From positions 62,001 through 126,000 of the forward strand of contig JALCQR010000001.1 in the NCBI GenBank assembly GCA_022651385.1: a stretch of 64,000 bases of DNA, written 5' to 3'. Within the stretch, counting starts at the first letter, position 1. Every line of letters starts with the position of its first letter. The notes under the pieces are model-generated. The model worked only from the letters and a program-made list of their open reading frames with translations. It did not search any database and had not been told where the DNA came from. Source of the DNA: Clostridia bacterium. Its GTDB lineage: Bacteria; Bacillota; Clostridia; Lachnospirales; Anaerotignaceae. Shown here piece after piece: positions 9,536 through 18,662 of this stretch. The translations under genes and the position numbers were made by a program.

Positions 9536-10753
9536 ATGGCAAGATTTACACTGCCAAGAGATTTGTACCACGGAAAAGGAGCTTTGGAAGCACTGAAAAC
9601 ATTTGAGGGCAAGAAAGCTATGCTTTGTGTTGGAGGACACAGCATGAAAAAGTTCGGCTTCTTGGACAAGGCTGTTTCATATCTTAATGAGGCAGGCATA
9701 GAAGTTGAGATAATAGATGGTATTGAACCGGATCCTTCAGTTGAAACTGTAAAAAACGGTGCTGAAAGAATGCTTAAGTTTAAGCCTGATTGGATAATAG
9801 CAATGGGCGGCGGTTCTCCTATTGATGCCGCAAAAGCAATGTGGATTAAATATGAATATCCTGATATTACATTTGAGGATATGTGTAAAGTATTTGGTAT
9901 TCCAAAACTTCGTAAGAAAGCTCATTTCTGTGCTATTTCATCTACATCAGGTACAGCAACGGAAGTAACGGCATTTTCAATTATAACCGATTACTCAAAG
10001 GGCATTAAATATCCTATTGCCGACTTTGAAATTACACCTGATGTTGCCATTGTTGATCCTGACCTTGCTGAAACAATGCCTAAAAAACTTGTTGCGCATA
10101 CAGGCATGGATGCTATAACTCACGCTATTGAAGCTTTTGTTTCTACAGCTCATTGCGATTTTACAGATCCACTGGCACTTTATGCAATTAAGTTGATACA
10201 AAACGATTTGGTTAAATCTTATAATGGCGATATGACTAAACGTGATACTATGCATAACGCACAGTGTCTTGCCGGCATGGCGTTTTCAAATGCTCTTCTT
10301 GGAATTGTACACTCAATGGCACATAAAACAGGAGCGGCTTTTGCCGACTTGGGTGCTCATATTATACATGGTGCCGCTAATGCAATGTATCTGCCTAAAG
10401 TAATTGCATTTAACGCAAAGGACGAAACAGCCGCAAAGCGTTATGCTGTAATTGCCGACTATATGGGACTTGGCGGAAATTCTACAGAAGAGAAAATTAA
10501 ACTTTTGATTGACTATCTTCGTAAGATGAACGATGAAATGAATATACCGCACTGCATTAAGAACTATGGAGCAGACAGCTATCCTACGGAAAACGGTTTT
10601 GTGCCTGAAAATGTGTTCCTTGAAAGATTGCCTGAGATTGCAAAAAATGCTATTGCTGATGCCTGCACAGTCTCAAACCCTCGAAAGATAAACCAAGAGG
10701 AAATGGAAAAACTGCTCAAATGCTGCTATTATGATACGGAAGTTGACTTTTAA
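9536..10753 (+). CDS. Iron-containing alcohol dehydrogenase
   Basis: A 405-residue group III alcohol dehydrogenase acting on short alcohols or aldehydes in fermentation. The dinucleotide-binding segment is MGGGSPIDAAKAMW (about 90-103). The metal ligands can be read as Asp192 and His196 in GMDAITHAIEAF, His263 in SMAHKTG and His278 in IIHGAANAMYLP, as in FucO-type enzymes. AAGGAGG sits at ideal distance from the ATG. Its codon choice looks like that of a well-expressed gene, and it is followed by a terminator, so it is monocistronic. Substrate (ethanol, butanol, propanediol or lactaldehyde) cannot be fixed from sequence. Confidence 0.95.
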   Translation: MARFTLPRDLYHGKGALEALKTFEGKKAMLCVGGHSMKKFGFLDKAVSYLNEAGIEVEIIDGIEPDPSVETVKNGAERMLKFKPDWIIAMGGGSPIDAAKAMWIKYEYPDITFEDMCKVFGIPKLRKKAHFCAISSTSGTATEVTAFSIITDYSKGIKYPIADFEITPDVAIVDPDLAETMPKKLVAHTGMDAITHAIEAFVSTAHCDFTDPLALYAIKLIQNDLVKSYNGDMTKRDTMHNAQCLAGMAFSNALLGIVHSMAHKTGAAFADLGAHIIHGAANAMYLPKVIAFNAKDETAAKRYAVIADYMGLGGNSTEEKIKLLIDYLRKMNDEMNIPHCIKNYGADSYPTENGFVPENVFLERLPEIAKNAIADACTVSNPRKINQEEMEKLLKCCYYDTEVDF

Positions 10754-10804
10754 TTAAAACTTTGTTTTTGTAATAGAATATTCAGAATTTTTAACGGCGA
10801 AAAT

Positions 10805-10851
10805 AAAAATCCCTGCAAGTCTTGTAAATTCAAGATTTGGGGGATTTTTTT
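10805..10851 (+). terminator. Intrinsic terminator after the Fe-ADH gene
   Basis: Hairpin arms AAAAATCCCTGCAAGTCTT and AAGATTTGGGGGATTTTT with a short AT loop and a T-run. The rest of the gap to the GNAT gene contains only an AT-rich leader. Confidence 0.85.
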
Positions 10852-11012
10852 GGTACATAAGCGACAGTAAAAGTTTAACACATTAAAAGCAATGATGCAA
10901 ACATCATATATATTTTCGTGTAAATAACTTAATAAATGATTGCTATTTTAACTCAAAAGTTGGGAAAGTATGAATTGAAACAATATATTATATATCACTT
11001 TGAGCCGGTTTC

Positions 11013-11021
11013 TGGTATAAT
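11013..11021 (+). promoter_or_regulatory. Extended -10 promoter of the GNAT gene
   Basis: TGGTATAAT is a perfect extended -10 (TGnTATAAT) about 40 nt before the GNAT start; no good -35 is visible at the usual distance, which extended -10 promoters tolerate. Confidence 0.5.
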
Positions 11022-11058
11022 TATGTAAATAAATATGTTTCATGTTTTGGAGGTTATT

Positions 11059-11541
11059 ATGGAAATTAAATTTAGATATGCTGTAGAGGGTGACGAAAAA
11101 TTAATTCTTTATTTTATTAAAGAGTTAGCAGAATATGAAAAAATGTCGGACCAAGTTGTGGCTAACGAAAAGCTGCTTAATGAATGGATATTCAAAAAGA
11201 AAAAAGCAGAGGTTTTATTTTTGCTGGAAGAGGGCAAAGAAATTGGATTTGCTTTATTTTTCCACAATTTTTCAACTTTTTTGGGACGTGCAGGAATTTA
11301 TCTTGAAGACTTGTTTGTTTTGCCTCAATACCGTAAAAATGGATATGGAAAGGCCATACTTAAAAAACTTGCAAAGATTGCCGTTGAGAGAGGCTGCGGG
11401 CGTCTTGAATGGTGGTGCCTTGACTGGAATAAGCCAAGCATTGATTTTTATATTTCAATGGGTGCTGTGCCTATGGACGAATGGACTGTATACAGAATAA
11501 CAGGCGATACATTGACAAAACTTGCAGAGCAAACAAATTAA
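11059..11541 (+). CDS. GNAT family N-acetyltransferase
   Basis: A 160-residue acetyl-CoA dependent acetyltransferase. The acetyl-CoA loop is visible in LPQYRKNGYGKAILKKLA (about 93-110), preceded by strand LEDLFV and followed by the RLEWWCLDWNKPSIDFYISMG segment, common in the diamine/spermidine acetyltransferase-like branch. The start at 11059 is preferred over an in-frame ATG at 11035 because TTGGAGG precedes it at normal spacing and the earlier ATG falls too close to the predicted transcription start. The small-molecule acceptor is unknown. Confidence 0.9.
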   Translation: MEIKFRYAVEGDEKLILYFIKELAEYEKMSDQVVANEKLLNEWIFKKKKAEVLFLLEEGKEIGFALFFHNFSTFLGRAGIYLEDLFVLPQYRKNGYGKAILKKLAKIAVERGCGRLEWWCLDWNKPSIDFYISMGAVPMDEWTVYRITGDTLTKLAEQTN

Positions 11542-11673
11542 TGTAAAACAGATATGTTTTCTTATGAGTGTTGTATGTACGTTGTTTTATATACCCATAA
11601 TTATAAAGACAGTATAGTGGATTTATTAAAGAATTAAATTAGTGTGTGTTTTTATAAATAGAGGTGTTCTCTT

Positions 11674-12444
11674 ATGAAAATTTCAATTGTAACAGGTGCT
11701 TCAAGCGGACTTGGACGTGAATTTGTTTATTTATTGGATAAACATGAGAATTTAGATGAGATATGGGTTATAGCACGACGCGAAAACCGTCTTAAAGAGC
11801 TTCAGGAACAGTCAAACTCAAAGATTAGAGTGCTTGCATATGACCTTACGGAAAAAGAGTCTTTTGCAAAGCTTTCGGAGCTTTTAAAAGAAGAAAAACC
11901 TGAGGTGGCGTTTTTGATAAATGCGGCGGGTTTCGGCAAAATAGGAAGCTATAAGGATATCTCTCTTGAAGACAGTGAAAAGATGATTGATTTAAATTGC
12001 CGTGCGGCAGTTGCCGTAACTCAAATTGTGATACCCTATATGCCTAAAAAAAGCCATATTTTGGAAATATGCTCTACGTCGGCTTTTCAGCCTTTCCAGT
12101 TTTTAGACATATATGCCGCAACTAAAGCTTTTTTATACAGATACAGCCGTGCTTTGAGAGTTGAGTTGTTTCCAAGGCATATATCGGTTACGGCAGTGTG
12201 CCCATACTGGATAAGAGACACAGAGTTTATAAGCACGGCAAAGAGAACACATAACAGTTCGTATATACGTAACTTCCCGTTTTCATCAAAGGCAAAAACG
12301 ATTGCTGTATGGGCAATGAGTGATGCAAAACTTGGTCTGCCTGTTTCAACTCCCGGACCTGTATGCATTTTACACAGAATATCGGCAAAATTTATTCCGC
12401 ATGAATTAATGATGGGTATTTGGGCACTTTTAAGACGTATTTGA
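11674..12444 (+). CDS. Short-chain dehydrogenase/reductase
   Basis: A 256-residue NAD(P)-dependent oxidoreductase of the classical SDR family. TGASSGLG (residues 7-14) is the cofactor-binding glycine motif, NAAG (83-86) the stabilising strand, Ser134 or Ser136 the catalytic serine region, and YAATK (Tyr147, Lys151) the catalytic pair. The residues after TGAS and ARRENRL favour NADP(H). A C-terminal hydrophobic, basic segment resembles the acyl/ketone-reductase-like SDRs of Clostridia. The gene starts 20 nt before the flavoprotein gene downstream, so the two are probably co-transcribed. Substrate unknown. Confidence 0.92.
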   Translation: MKISIVTGASSGLGREFVYLLDKHENLDEIWVIARRENRLKELQEQSNSKIRVLAYDLTEKESFAKLSELLKEEKPEVAFLINAAGFGKIGSYKDISLEDSEKMIDLNCRAAVAVTQIVIPYMPKKSHILEICSTSAFQPFQFLDIYAATKAFLYRYSRALRVELFPRHISVTAVCPYWIRDTEFISTAKRTHNSSYIRNFPFSSKAKTIAVWAMSDAKLGLPVSTPGPVCILHRISAKFIPHELMMGIWALLRRI

Positions 12445-12463
12445 TATAGGGGGAGGGGGTTTT

Positions 12464-13033
12464 ATGTTGAAGGTTTTAGGCATAAATGGCAGTGCAAGAA
12501 AAGACGGCAATACTGCCATAATTATAAATACGATATTTGATGAGCTTAAAAAGCACGGCATAGAAACGGAAATGATACAGTTTTCCGGAAAAATCATTGA
12601 GCCTTGCAAAGGATGCTATACCTGCAAGGGCAAAAAGAATTGTGTGTACAAAAATGATATTTTTTGTGAATGTTTTCAAAAGCTGACTGAAGCCGACGGA
12701 ATTATATTGGGTTCTCCGGTTTATTCTGCTGATGTCTCAGCAAACATGAAAGCGTTTTTGGAGAGAGCCGGCATGGTGGTGGCACAAAATCCGGCGCTTT
12801 TAAAACGCAAGGTCGGTGCAGCTGTTTCGGCTGTGCGCAGAGGCGGCGGAATGGCGGCTGTGGATACAATGAATCATTTTTTGCTTAACAAAGAGATAAT
12901 TGTTGTCGGTTCTACATATTGGAATATGGTTTATGGAAAAGACATAGGGGATGTTTACAAAGATGATGAAGGAATGAAAAATATGAAAAATATAGGAGAA
13001 AATATGGCTTGGATTTTAAGTAAAACAAAATAA
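12464..13033 (+). CDS. Iron-sulfur flavoprotein (NADPH-dependent FMN reductase family)
   Basis: A 189-residue flavodoxin-fold protein. The N-terminal INGSARKDGNT (7-17) binds the FMN phosphate, and GSPVYSADVSANMKAFLER is the family's second flavin motif. Cys48, Cys51, Cys54 and Cys60 form the compact C-x2-C-x2-C-x5-C cluster motif of the Isf family, so a 4Fe-4S cluster passing electrons to FMN is likely. Isf proteins are known from methanogens and clostridia, with roles in oxidative stress or electron transfer. A purine-rich ribosome site precedes the ATG. Confidence 0.92.
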   Translation: MLKVLGINGSARKDGNTAIIINTIFDELKKHGIETEMIQFSGKIIEPCKGCYTCKGKKNCVYKNDIFCECFQKLTEADGIILGSPVYSADVSANMKAFLERAGMVVAQNPALLKRKVGAAVSAVRRGGGMAAVDTMNHFLLNKEIIVVGSTYWNMVYGKDIGDVYKDDEGMKNMKNIGENMAWILSKTK

Positions 13034-13046
13034 ATAGAGGCTTTTT

Positions 13047-13240
13047 AATGAAAATGAACATTTTTTTATAAATACTATACCTGCTGTGAAATGGGGTAAA
13101 AAGGCAGAAAGGATTTTTATAGCCATACACGGAAATATGTCATAATGAAAGGCGGAGAGCATTACTTTCATACTGAAAAACAGCTTGAGTTTTTTAGAAA
13201 TTGGCTTAACGAAAAAATTGATTTGAGGAGGATACAATGA
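13047..13240 (+). pseudogene. Remnant of an alpha/beta hydrolase with most of the gene deleted
   Basis: Two short pieces of one gene family lie next to each other. From about 13068 the frame reads INTIPAVKWGKKAERIFIAI then HGN and a stop; this looks like the N-terminal strand and oxyanion HG segment of a small alpha/beta hydrolase. Directly after, an ATG at 13145 opens MKGGEHYFHTEKQLEFFRNW, which looks like the C-terminal part with the catalytic His. The roughly 170 residues normally between them, including the nucleophile elbow, are missing, and the two pieces are in different frames. Its stop overlaps the trmO start. Confidence 0.7.
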
Positions 13241-13674
13241 CGTTTGAACCTATAGCATATGTTAAAAACGGATATACTGAAAAGAGTGAAAAACCTGAGA
13301 TTTCAAAAATAATAGTAAATGAAAAATATGAACAGGCTTTAGACGGAATTTCAGAGTATTCGCATATTATTGTAATATTTGCTTTTGATAAAATAATTAA
13401 TAGGAATGAAAACGTTCCGCTTAAGGGACATGCAAGAGGAAGAAAAGATATGCCGCTTGTAGGTATTTTTTCATTAAGAACACCACATAGACCAAATCCA
13501 ATAGGCGTTACAACAGTAAAACTTATATCTGTAGAAAAAAACATATTGACAGTTGAAGGACTTGATGCATTTGACAATACCCCTGTTTTGGATATAAAAC
13601 CTTATGGCATAATTGATTTGGTAAAGGATGCAAGATTTCCGGCGTGGAGCAGAAAAATAAAAAATGGAGTGTAA
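13237..13674 (+). CDS. trmO: tRNA (N6-threonylcarbamoyladenosine37-N6)-methyltransferase TrmO
   Basis: A 145-residue single-domain TsaA/TrmO protein, which methylates t6A37 of threonine tRNAs using SAM. The family signature is clear: GHARGRKDMPLVGIF then LRTPHRPNPIGVTTV (about 68-95), and LDAFDNTPVLDIKPY near the C-terminus. GAGGAGG is placed well before the ATG. Length fits the short form without the C-terminal extension seen in E. coli TrmO. It lies behind the hydrolase remnant and may have been the distal gene of that operon. Confidence 0.9.
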   Translation: MTFEPIAYVKNGYTEKSEKPEISKIIVNEKYEQALDGISEYSHIIVIFAFDKIINRNENVPLKGHARGRKDMPLVGIFSLRTPHRPNPIGVTTVKLISVEKNILTVEGLDAFDNTPVLDIKPYGIIDLVKDARFPAWSRKIKNGV

Positions 13675-13810
13675 TTGATATAAAATAAAATTTTCATAAA
13701 TGCTTTTTCTTTCCGACAGGTTTTTTGCATGGTGCTAAATATGGTATTTGTTTCCCCTTTTGCTTAATTATAGTAACGGTAAGAAAATGCTTATATTAAC
13801 CATAAGTGAC

Positions 13811-14098
13811 TTATAATTCAATATAAATACATACAATATAATATATAATAACTATTATTGTTTCAAATATAAATATTTTTTTGTTTAATTTCCATTGAGG
13901 CAGAACAGGCAAAATGTATAAACTATGTGCATATAAAATTATGCCTTTAATTATAAAAATAGGAGCGTTAACAAATATTAACATAACAGTAATATAAAAA
14001 AAGGCAATAGGTAATACAATTAACAGTATTAAAAAGATTACCAAACATATTATACTAATAATTGTATTTTTAGAAATTTTTATATTTTTTTTACACAT
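13811..14098 (-). CDS. Small membrane protein of unknown function
   Basis: About 95 residues with three hydrophobic segments separated by short basic loops; the N-terminus is rich in Lys. I start it at ATG 14098 because GGGTGG lies 5 nt upstream; a GTG further out would also be open. Base composition is very AT-rich, and such stretches can stay open by chance, so it could be spurious. It is alone on this strand, and no family is recognised. Confidence 0.4.
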   Translation of the reverse strand: MCKKNIKISKNTIISIICLVIFLILLIVLPIAFFYITVMLIFVNAPIFIIKGIILYAHSLYILPVLPQWKLNKKIFIFETIIVIIYYIVCIYIEL

Positions 14099-14664
14099 TA
14101 ATACCACCCAAAATAAATTTTTCGTTATGTTTTCCTATTGCTTCGCAAAGATAAACTTTCTTTTTTTATCATTTTCGCCTGTCCATGATATCTCTATTTT
14201 ATAAGCCTTTTCCACAATAAACATTATATTTGCGAATATATGTTCGAGTCACTTTCCTTATTATATATGACATGTATCGCCTTGTCAATATTGCTGTCAG
14301 CAGATTCTTGTATCTTTTTGCAAGTGTGTTTTTGACATCTTTGATTTGGGAAACAATTAAAAAAATACATTTAAAAATAAGATTTTTGTCACAGTATGAA
14401 CTATTTCTGGTCATATAAATTTAAAAGTATTGCTGGGTGAATGGTTTTCAAGCAAAAGAAATTTGAAAAGGGCGACATACCGACCGTTATTTAATAAGAA
14501 TTCGTATACATATGACATTTGCATTTTATATATTTTATGATAAAATAAATTACACTGAAATTAATGCAAATAGAAACAAATATTTTTTATATTAAAACTA
14601 TACTTTTTGTTTTATGTAGGTAAAAACATTGCGGGCCTAAAATAAGAAAGGATAACGATAAATT
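14099..14664. other. Gene-poor interval before rbgA
   Basis: Very AT-rich. Short open frames exist on both strands (around 14199-14418) but lack ribosome sites and family resemblance. The right end carries the rbgA promoter. No repeat, riboswitch or RNA gene is recognised. Confidence 0.6.
14519..14546 (+). promoter_or_regulatory. Sigma-A type promoter of rbgA
   Basis: TTGCAT and TAAAAT separated by 16 nt, about 115 nt before the rbgA start codon. Ordinary housekeeping-type promoter by eye. Confidence 0.55.
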
Positions 14665-15546
14665 ATGAATGATACAAACGGAAAAATGACGGTGCAATGG
14701 TACCCGGGGCACATGACTAAGACGATTAGAATGATGAGGGAAAATCTCTCATTGGTAGATGTTGTTATAGAACTTTTGGATGCAAGGATACCATTTAGCA
14801 GCAAAAATCCGGATATTGATGAGCTTGCCAAAAATAAATTCAGAATAATAATACTTAATAAAGCAGACCTTGCCGATGAAAATGCTACGGAAATTTGGAA
14901 AAAATATTATGAAAATAAAGGGTTTAAGGTGTTGACGACAAATTCTTTAAAAGGAAACGGTATCAATGCAGTCACAAACGCTGCCAAAGAACTTATGGCT
15001 GATAAAATAAAACGCCAGAAAGAAAGAGGCAGGCTGTTTGTTCCTATCAGGTGCATGATAAGCGGAATTCCGAATGTTGGAAAATCAACTTTTATAAACA
15101 AGTATGTGGGCAAAACATTGGCAAAAACAGGGGACAAACCCGGTGTAACACGAGGAAAACAGTGGATAAGACTGAAAAAAGACATTGAACTTTTAGATAC
15201 ACCAGGAATATTATGGCCTAAATTTGAAAACAAAGAAGTCGGGCTTAAACTTGCTTTTACAGGTGCTGTTAATGATAATATTCTCGATAGTGAAACTTTG
15301 GCAACAGAGTTTATTTCTCTGATTATGAAAATAAAGCCTTCGGCTATTGCGTCAAGATATAAAATTTCTATTGAGGCAAATGAAACACCTCATGATTTGC
15401 TTAATAAAATAGGAAGAGCAAGAGGTTTTATAATAAAAGGCGGTTTTACTGATTTAACAAGGACAGGCGAAATATTGCTTGATGAATTTCGTGGCGGTAA
15501 GCTTGGAAGACTTACAATTGAAATGCCTGATGACATTGAAATATAA
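14665..15546 (+). CDS. rbgA: Ribosome biogenesis GTPase RbgA (YlqF)
   Basis: A 293-residue circularly permuted GTPase needed for late 50S subunit assembly. The permuted motif order is visible: G4 NKAD at 65-68 comes first, then G1 GIPNVGKST at 134-142, then G3 DTPG at 178-181. The N-terminal QWYPGHMTK and the C-terminal helical domain (ASRYKISIEANETPHDLLNK) match RbgA. AAAGGA precedes the ATG at a rather long spacing. It stands alone here, between its own promoter and a terminator. Confidence 0.97.
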   Translation: MNDTNGKMTVQWYPGHMTKTIRMMRENLSLVDVVIELLDARIPFSSKNPDIDELAKNKFRIIILNKADLADENATEIWKKYYENKGFKVLTTNSLKGNGINAVTNAAKELMADKIKRQKERGRLFVPIRCMISGIPNVGKSTFINKYVGKTLAKTGDKPGVTRGKQWIRLKKDIELLDTPGILWPKFENKEVGLKLAFTGAVNDNILDSETLATEFISLIMKIKPSAIASRYKISIEANETPHDLLNKIGRARGFIIKGGFTDLTRTGEILLDEFRGGKLGRLTIEMPDDIEI

Positions 15547-15623
15547 ATTAGAATTGGATTTGTAACAAATAAAAAATGAAAAGACAAAAACTTAAAAATT
15601 GAATATACAGAAATGACAAATTC

Positions 15624-15649
15624 AAGCAGGATATGTACCTGCTTTTTTG
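15624..15649 (+). terminator. Intrinsic terminator of rbgA
   Basis: AAGCAGG and CCTGCTT arms around ATATGTA, followed by a T-run. Confidence 0.85.
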
Positions 15650-16080
15650 TTTGATTTTTAATCTAATATATGCATTTTGGACGACCAATTTTAAAAAACA
15701 TATTATTTTTCAAAAAATATGACAAAAATAATTATAATTTGACAATTTGAGAAAGATACTCGTTGATTTTAAAAAAATGGCGTATTAGAATAAGGATATA
15801 GTTATTTTTAATAAATAATTAAATGGCAGAGAGGGATATGATTATTATTGTGAGAACTATTAAGCAACCCCAATTATTAATTTATAAATTTTATGAAAAA
15901 GATTATATGAATAAAAAAATCAAATATTACACAATCGAACTGATAAAAAATAGACAATAATATATCTATATCACTGCTTTATTTTACTATGTTTATTTTT
16001 TTGCCTGCTTAAAATCAGCACAATTGTGTAATATTGAAAATATTAATTCTTGAATATTGTTATTTTGGAGTGATATTAAA
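15650..16080. other. Gene-free leader region before the receiver/GGDEF/EAL gene
   Basis: More than 400 nt of AT-rich sequence without a supported gene. TTGACA occurs at 15738 but no matching -10 stands 16-18 nt further on. A GGAG ribosome site at the right end serves the following TTG start. I checked for a c-di-GMP riboswitch because of the downstream gene and saw none. Confidence 0.6.
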
Positions 16081-18645
16081 TTGAAAAAGAGAACTGTACT
16101 TATTGTGGATGATAACAAAACAAGCAGAAAAATGCTGAAAAAAATACTTGATTCGGAATATGAAATTGTTGAGGCTGAAAATGGTGAGAAAGCTATTAGC
16201 ATTTTAAATGATAAGATGGACGTAAGTGTTATTGTACTTGACATAGTTATGCCTGTAATGAACGGATATGAGTTTTTACAGATATGTTCAATAACTAAAT
16301 CATATCAAAATATACCAATAATTGTACTTACCGCCGATAAAGATACGGAATGTGAAAGCAAATGTCTTGCTCTTGGTGCTTGGGACTTTGTTGCAAAACC
16401 TTATGACACTCTAATATTGCAAAACAGAATAAAAAACGCCGTTAAAAAGTGCAATGCTGTTTTAATTGAAACAGATCAGCTTACGGACTTATTTAATAAA
16501 GCTAAGTTTTTTAGAGAAACAAAAAAGATGTTATATGATAACGATGATAAAAAATTTGCTTTTGTGCGTTTCGACATTGATGGTTTTAGTAAGATTAATT
16601 CTTTTTACGGAGACAATGAATGTGACAAGCTTCTTGTATTTATAGCAAATGAATTAAAAAAGATGTCATCTGATGAGGAATACTTCACATATGGCAGGAT
16701 TGAACACGATATATTTTGTTTCTGTACTTTATATAACAAAAACAATTTTGATAATTTAATTGCTGAAATGATAAAAAGTATTACTCACTACAGCAATAAA
16801 TATTATCTTAAACCGTCTTTTGGAGTTTATGTAATTGAAGAAATGAATTTTGGCATTGAAAGAGTCTATGACTTGGCAAGTTTTGCCGCAATGGAATGCA
16901 AGGGAAAATACGGAAAATTTGTAGAAATTTATGATTCTGAATTTACAAACACATTTGTAAATGAGCAATACATATTAAATGAAATGGAGTATGCTCTTGA
17001 AAGCGGACAGTTTGAAGTATATTTTCAGCCTAAATACAATTCAAAAACAAATTTGCCTGAGGGAGCAGAAGCTCTTGCAAGATGGGTGCATCCGAAACGA
17101 GGAGTTATACTGCCCGATAAATTTATACCAATTTTTGAAAGAAACGGATTTGTGTCTCGGCTTGATTATTATGTATGGGATGTTGTTTGCCGCAGCATAA
17201 AAAAGTGGATAGACGATGGCATTGATCCATATCCGATTTCTGTAAATGTTTCAAAAGTAGAACTTTATAATCCGCGTCTGGCTGATATTCTTGATGAACT
17301 TGTAAAGAAATATGAAATACTGCCTAAATATCTTAATCTTGAGATTGCGGAAAGCGTATGGGTTGAAAATCCACAGGTAATAGGTATAACTATAAAGTCA
17401 CTTAAAAATAGAGGATTTAATATTTTATTAGATAATTTTGGTAGCGGATATTTATCATTGAATACACTTAAAGGTGTTATAGTTGATGCACTTAAAATTG
17501 ACATTAATTATCTTCCTAAGGATATTAAAAAGGAAAAAAGCAATAAAATATTAGTATCTGATATACGTATGGCAAAATGGCTTAATCTTCCGGTTATAAT
17601 TGAAGGTGTGGAGGATAAAAATCAAGTCCAGTTTTTTAAGAATGTGGGATGCGACTATATACAGGGGTTTTATTTTGCGAAACCTATGCCTATTAAAGCT
17701 TATGAGCTTTTGCTTAAGAAAAACAAAAAAACAGATGATGTCAGTGTAATTAAATATAAAGCAAAATGGGATGATTTTTGCTTGGGAGACACTGAAATTG
17801 AAAAAATATTTGAAAACAGTATCCAGCCTCTTGCGATATATGAGTATACCGACAGAAATTTAGTGATTTTAAGGGCAAATGAGGCATTTTTTGAATTAAT
17901 TGAATGTGATGACAATATTTACAATAATCCTAATTTTCTTGAAAAATATATGAATACTCAAGAAATAAATGAAATTAAGGAGGTATTTGAAGAAGCTGTA
18001 AAAACAAAAGATAATGCACAATGCGAATATATGAGAATAAATAAATCAGGAAAAGTAATGTGGCTTTCAGTTAAAGTACGCTTCATTGCTGCAATTAATA
18101 AAAGGAACATACTTTTCGGAATATTAAGTGATGTATCATTACAAAAAAATATTGAAATAGAATTTAACAAATATAGAAAAGTAGCAGATAAAAACACGGA
18201 AAAGCCGGGTATGCTTATTGTAGACAATATGGAAATTAACCGTGTAACAATTAAAGATATTTTTAAAAAAGAATACAATATATATGAGGCGGAAAACAGT
18301 GAGCAGGCAATTGAAACACTTAAGGAAAACAAAAACGATATTGAAATAGTGATAGTTGATTTATGCATGTCGATTGCGGACGCCAATAATTTTTTAAAGA
18401 CCAAGAATACGGATTCAAAAATCGCATCTATAGCTACTGTTGCTATTTTATCAGACGCAGGTAAAAATATAAACATGCTTGAAATGGGTGTTAATGATTA
18501 CATTACAAGGCCTTTTGTGTCTGTGCTGGTTAGAGAAAAAATAAAAAATGCAATCAGTTTTAACAGCAGATTCAGGCAAATGGTAAAAGAACATGAAAAG
18601 ATTGTAAATAAAAAGTCAATAAATTCTGCCAAATCTGAAAAGTAA
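16081..18645 (+). CDS. Five-domain signalling protein: receiver-GGDEF(degenerate)-EAL-PAS-receiver
   Basis: An 854-residue cytoplasmic c-di-GMP pathway protein. Receiver 1 (1-120) looks competent: Asp10/11, phospho-acceptor Asp54, Thr84, Lys106. The GGDEF-type domain (about 130-290) has GRIEHDIF (205-212) in place of GGDEF, so no cyclase activity is expected. The EAL domain (about 310-555) keeps EAL (Glu330) and NLEIAES but has DNFGSG (451-456) instead of DDFGTG, so phosphodiesterase activity may be weak. A PAS domain (about 575-690) follows, then a second receiver (710-830) with Asp760 but DN for the acidic pair and Arg810 where Lys is expected. TTG start with GGAG upstream. Confidence 0.9.
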   Translation: MKKRTVLIVDDNKTSRKMLKKILDSEYEIVEAENGEKAISILNDKMDVSVIVLDIVMPVMNGYEFLQICSITKSYQNIPIIVLTADKDTECESKCLALGAWDFVAKPYDTLILQNRIKNAVKKCNAVLIETDQLTDLFNKAKFFRETKKMLYDNDDKKFAFVRFDIDGFSKINSFYGDNECDKLLVFIANELKKMSSDEEYFTYGRIEHDIFCFCTLYNKNNFDNLIAEMIKSITHYSNKYYLKPSFGVYVIEEMNFGIERVYDLASFAAMECKGKYGKFVEIYDSEFTNTFVNEQYILNEMEYALESGQFEVYFQPKYNSKTNLPEGAEALARWVHPKRGVILPDKFIPIFERNGFVSRLDYYVWDVVCRSIKKWIDDGIDPYPISVNVSKVELYNPRLADILDELVKKYEILPKYLNLEIAESVWVENPQVIGITIKSLKNRGFNILLDNFGSGYLSLNTLKGVIVDALKIDINYLPKDIKKEKSNKILVSDIRMAKWLNLPVIIEGVEDKNQVQFFKNVGCDYIQGFYFAKPMPIKAYELLLKKNKKTDDVSVIKYKAKWDDFCLGDTEIEKIFENSIQPLAIYEYTDRNLVILRANEAFFELIECDDNIYNNPNFLEKYMNTQEINEIKEVFEEAVKTKDNAQCEYMRINKSGKVMWLSVKVRFIAAINKRNILFGILSDVSLQKNIEIEFNKYRKVADKNTEKPGMLIVDNMEINRVTIKDIFKKEYNIYEAENSEQAIETLKENKNDIEIVIVDLCMSIADANNFLKTKNTDSKIASIATVAILSDAGKNINMLEMGVNDYITRPFVSVLVREKIKNAISFNSRFRQMVKEHEKIVNKKSINSAKSEK

Positions 18646-18662
18646 AATGCCCCAATTTTAAT

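Noticed and set aside
14199-14418. Overlapping short frames on both strands in the gap before rbgA
   Set aside because: No ribosome site and no family resemblance; both are explained by low stop density in this stretch.
15650-16080. Possible c-di-GMP riboswitch before the EAL-domain gene
   Set aside because: The conserved GEMM core bases and tetraloop receptor are not present.
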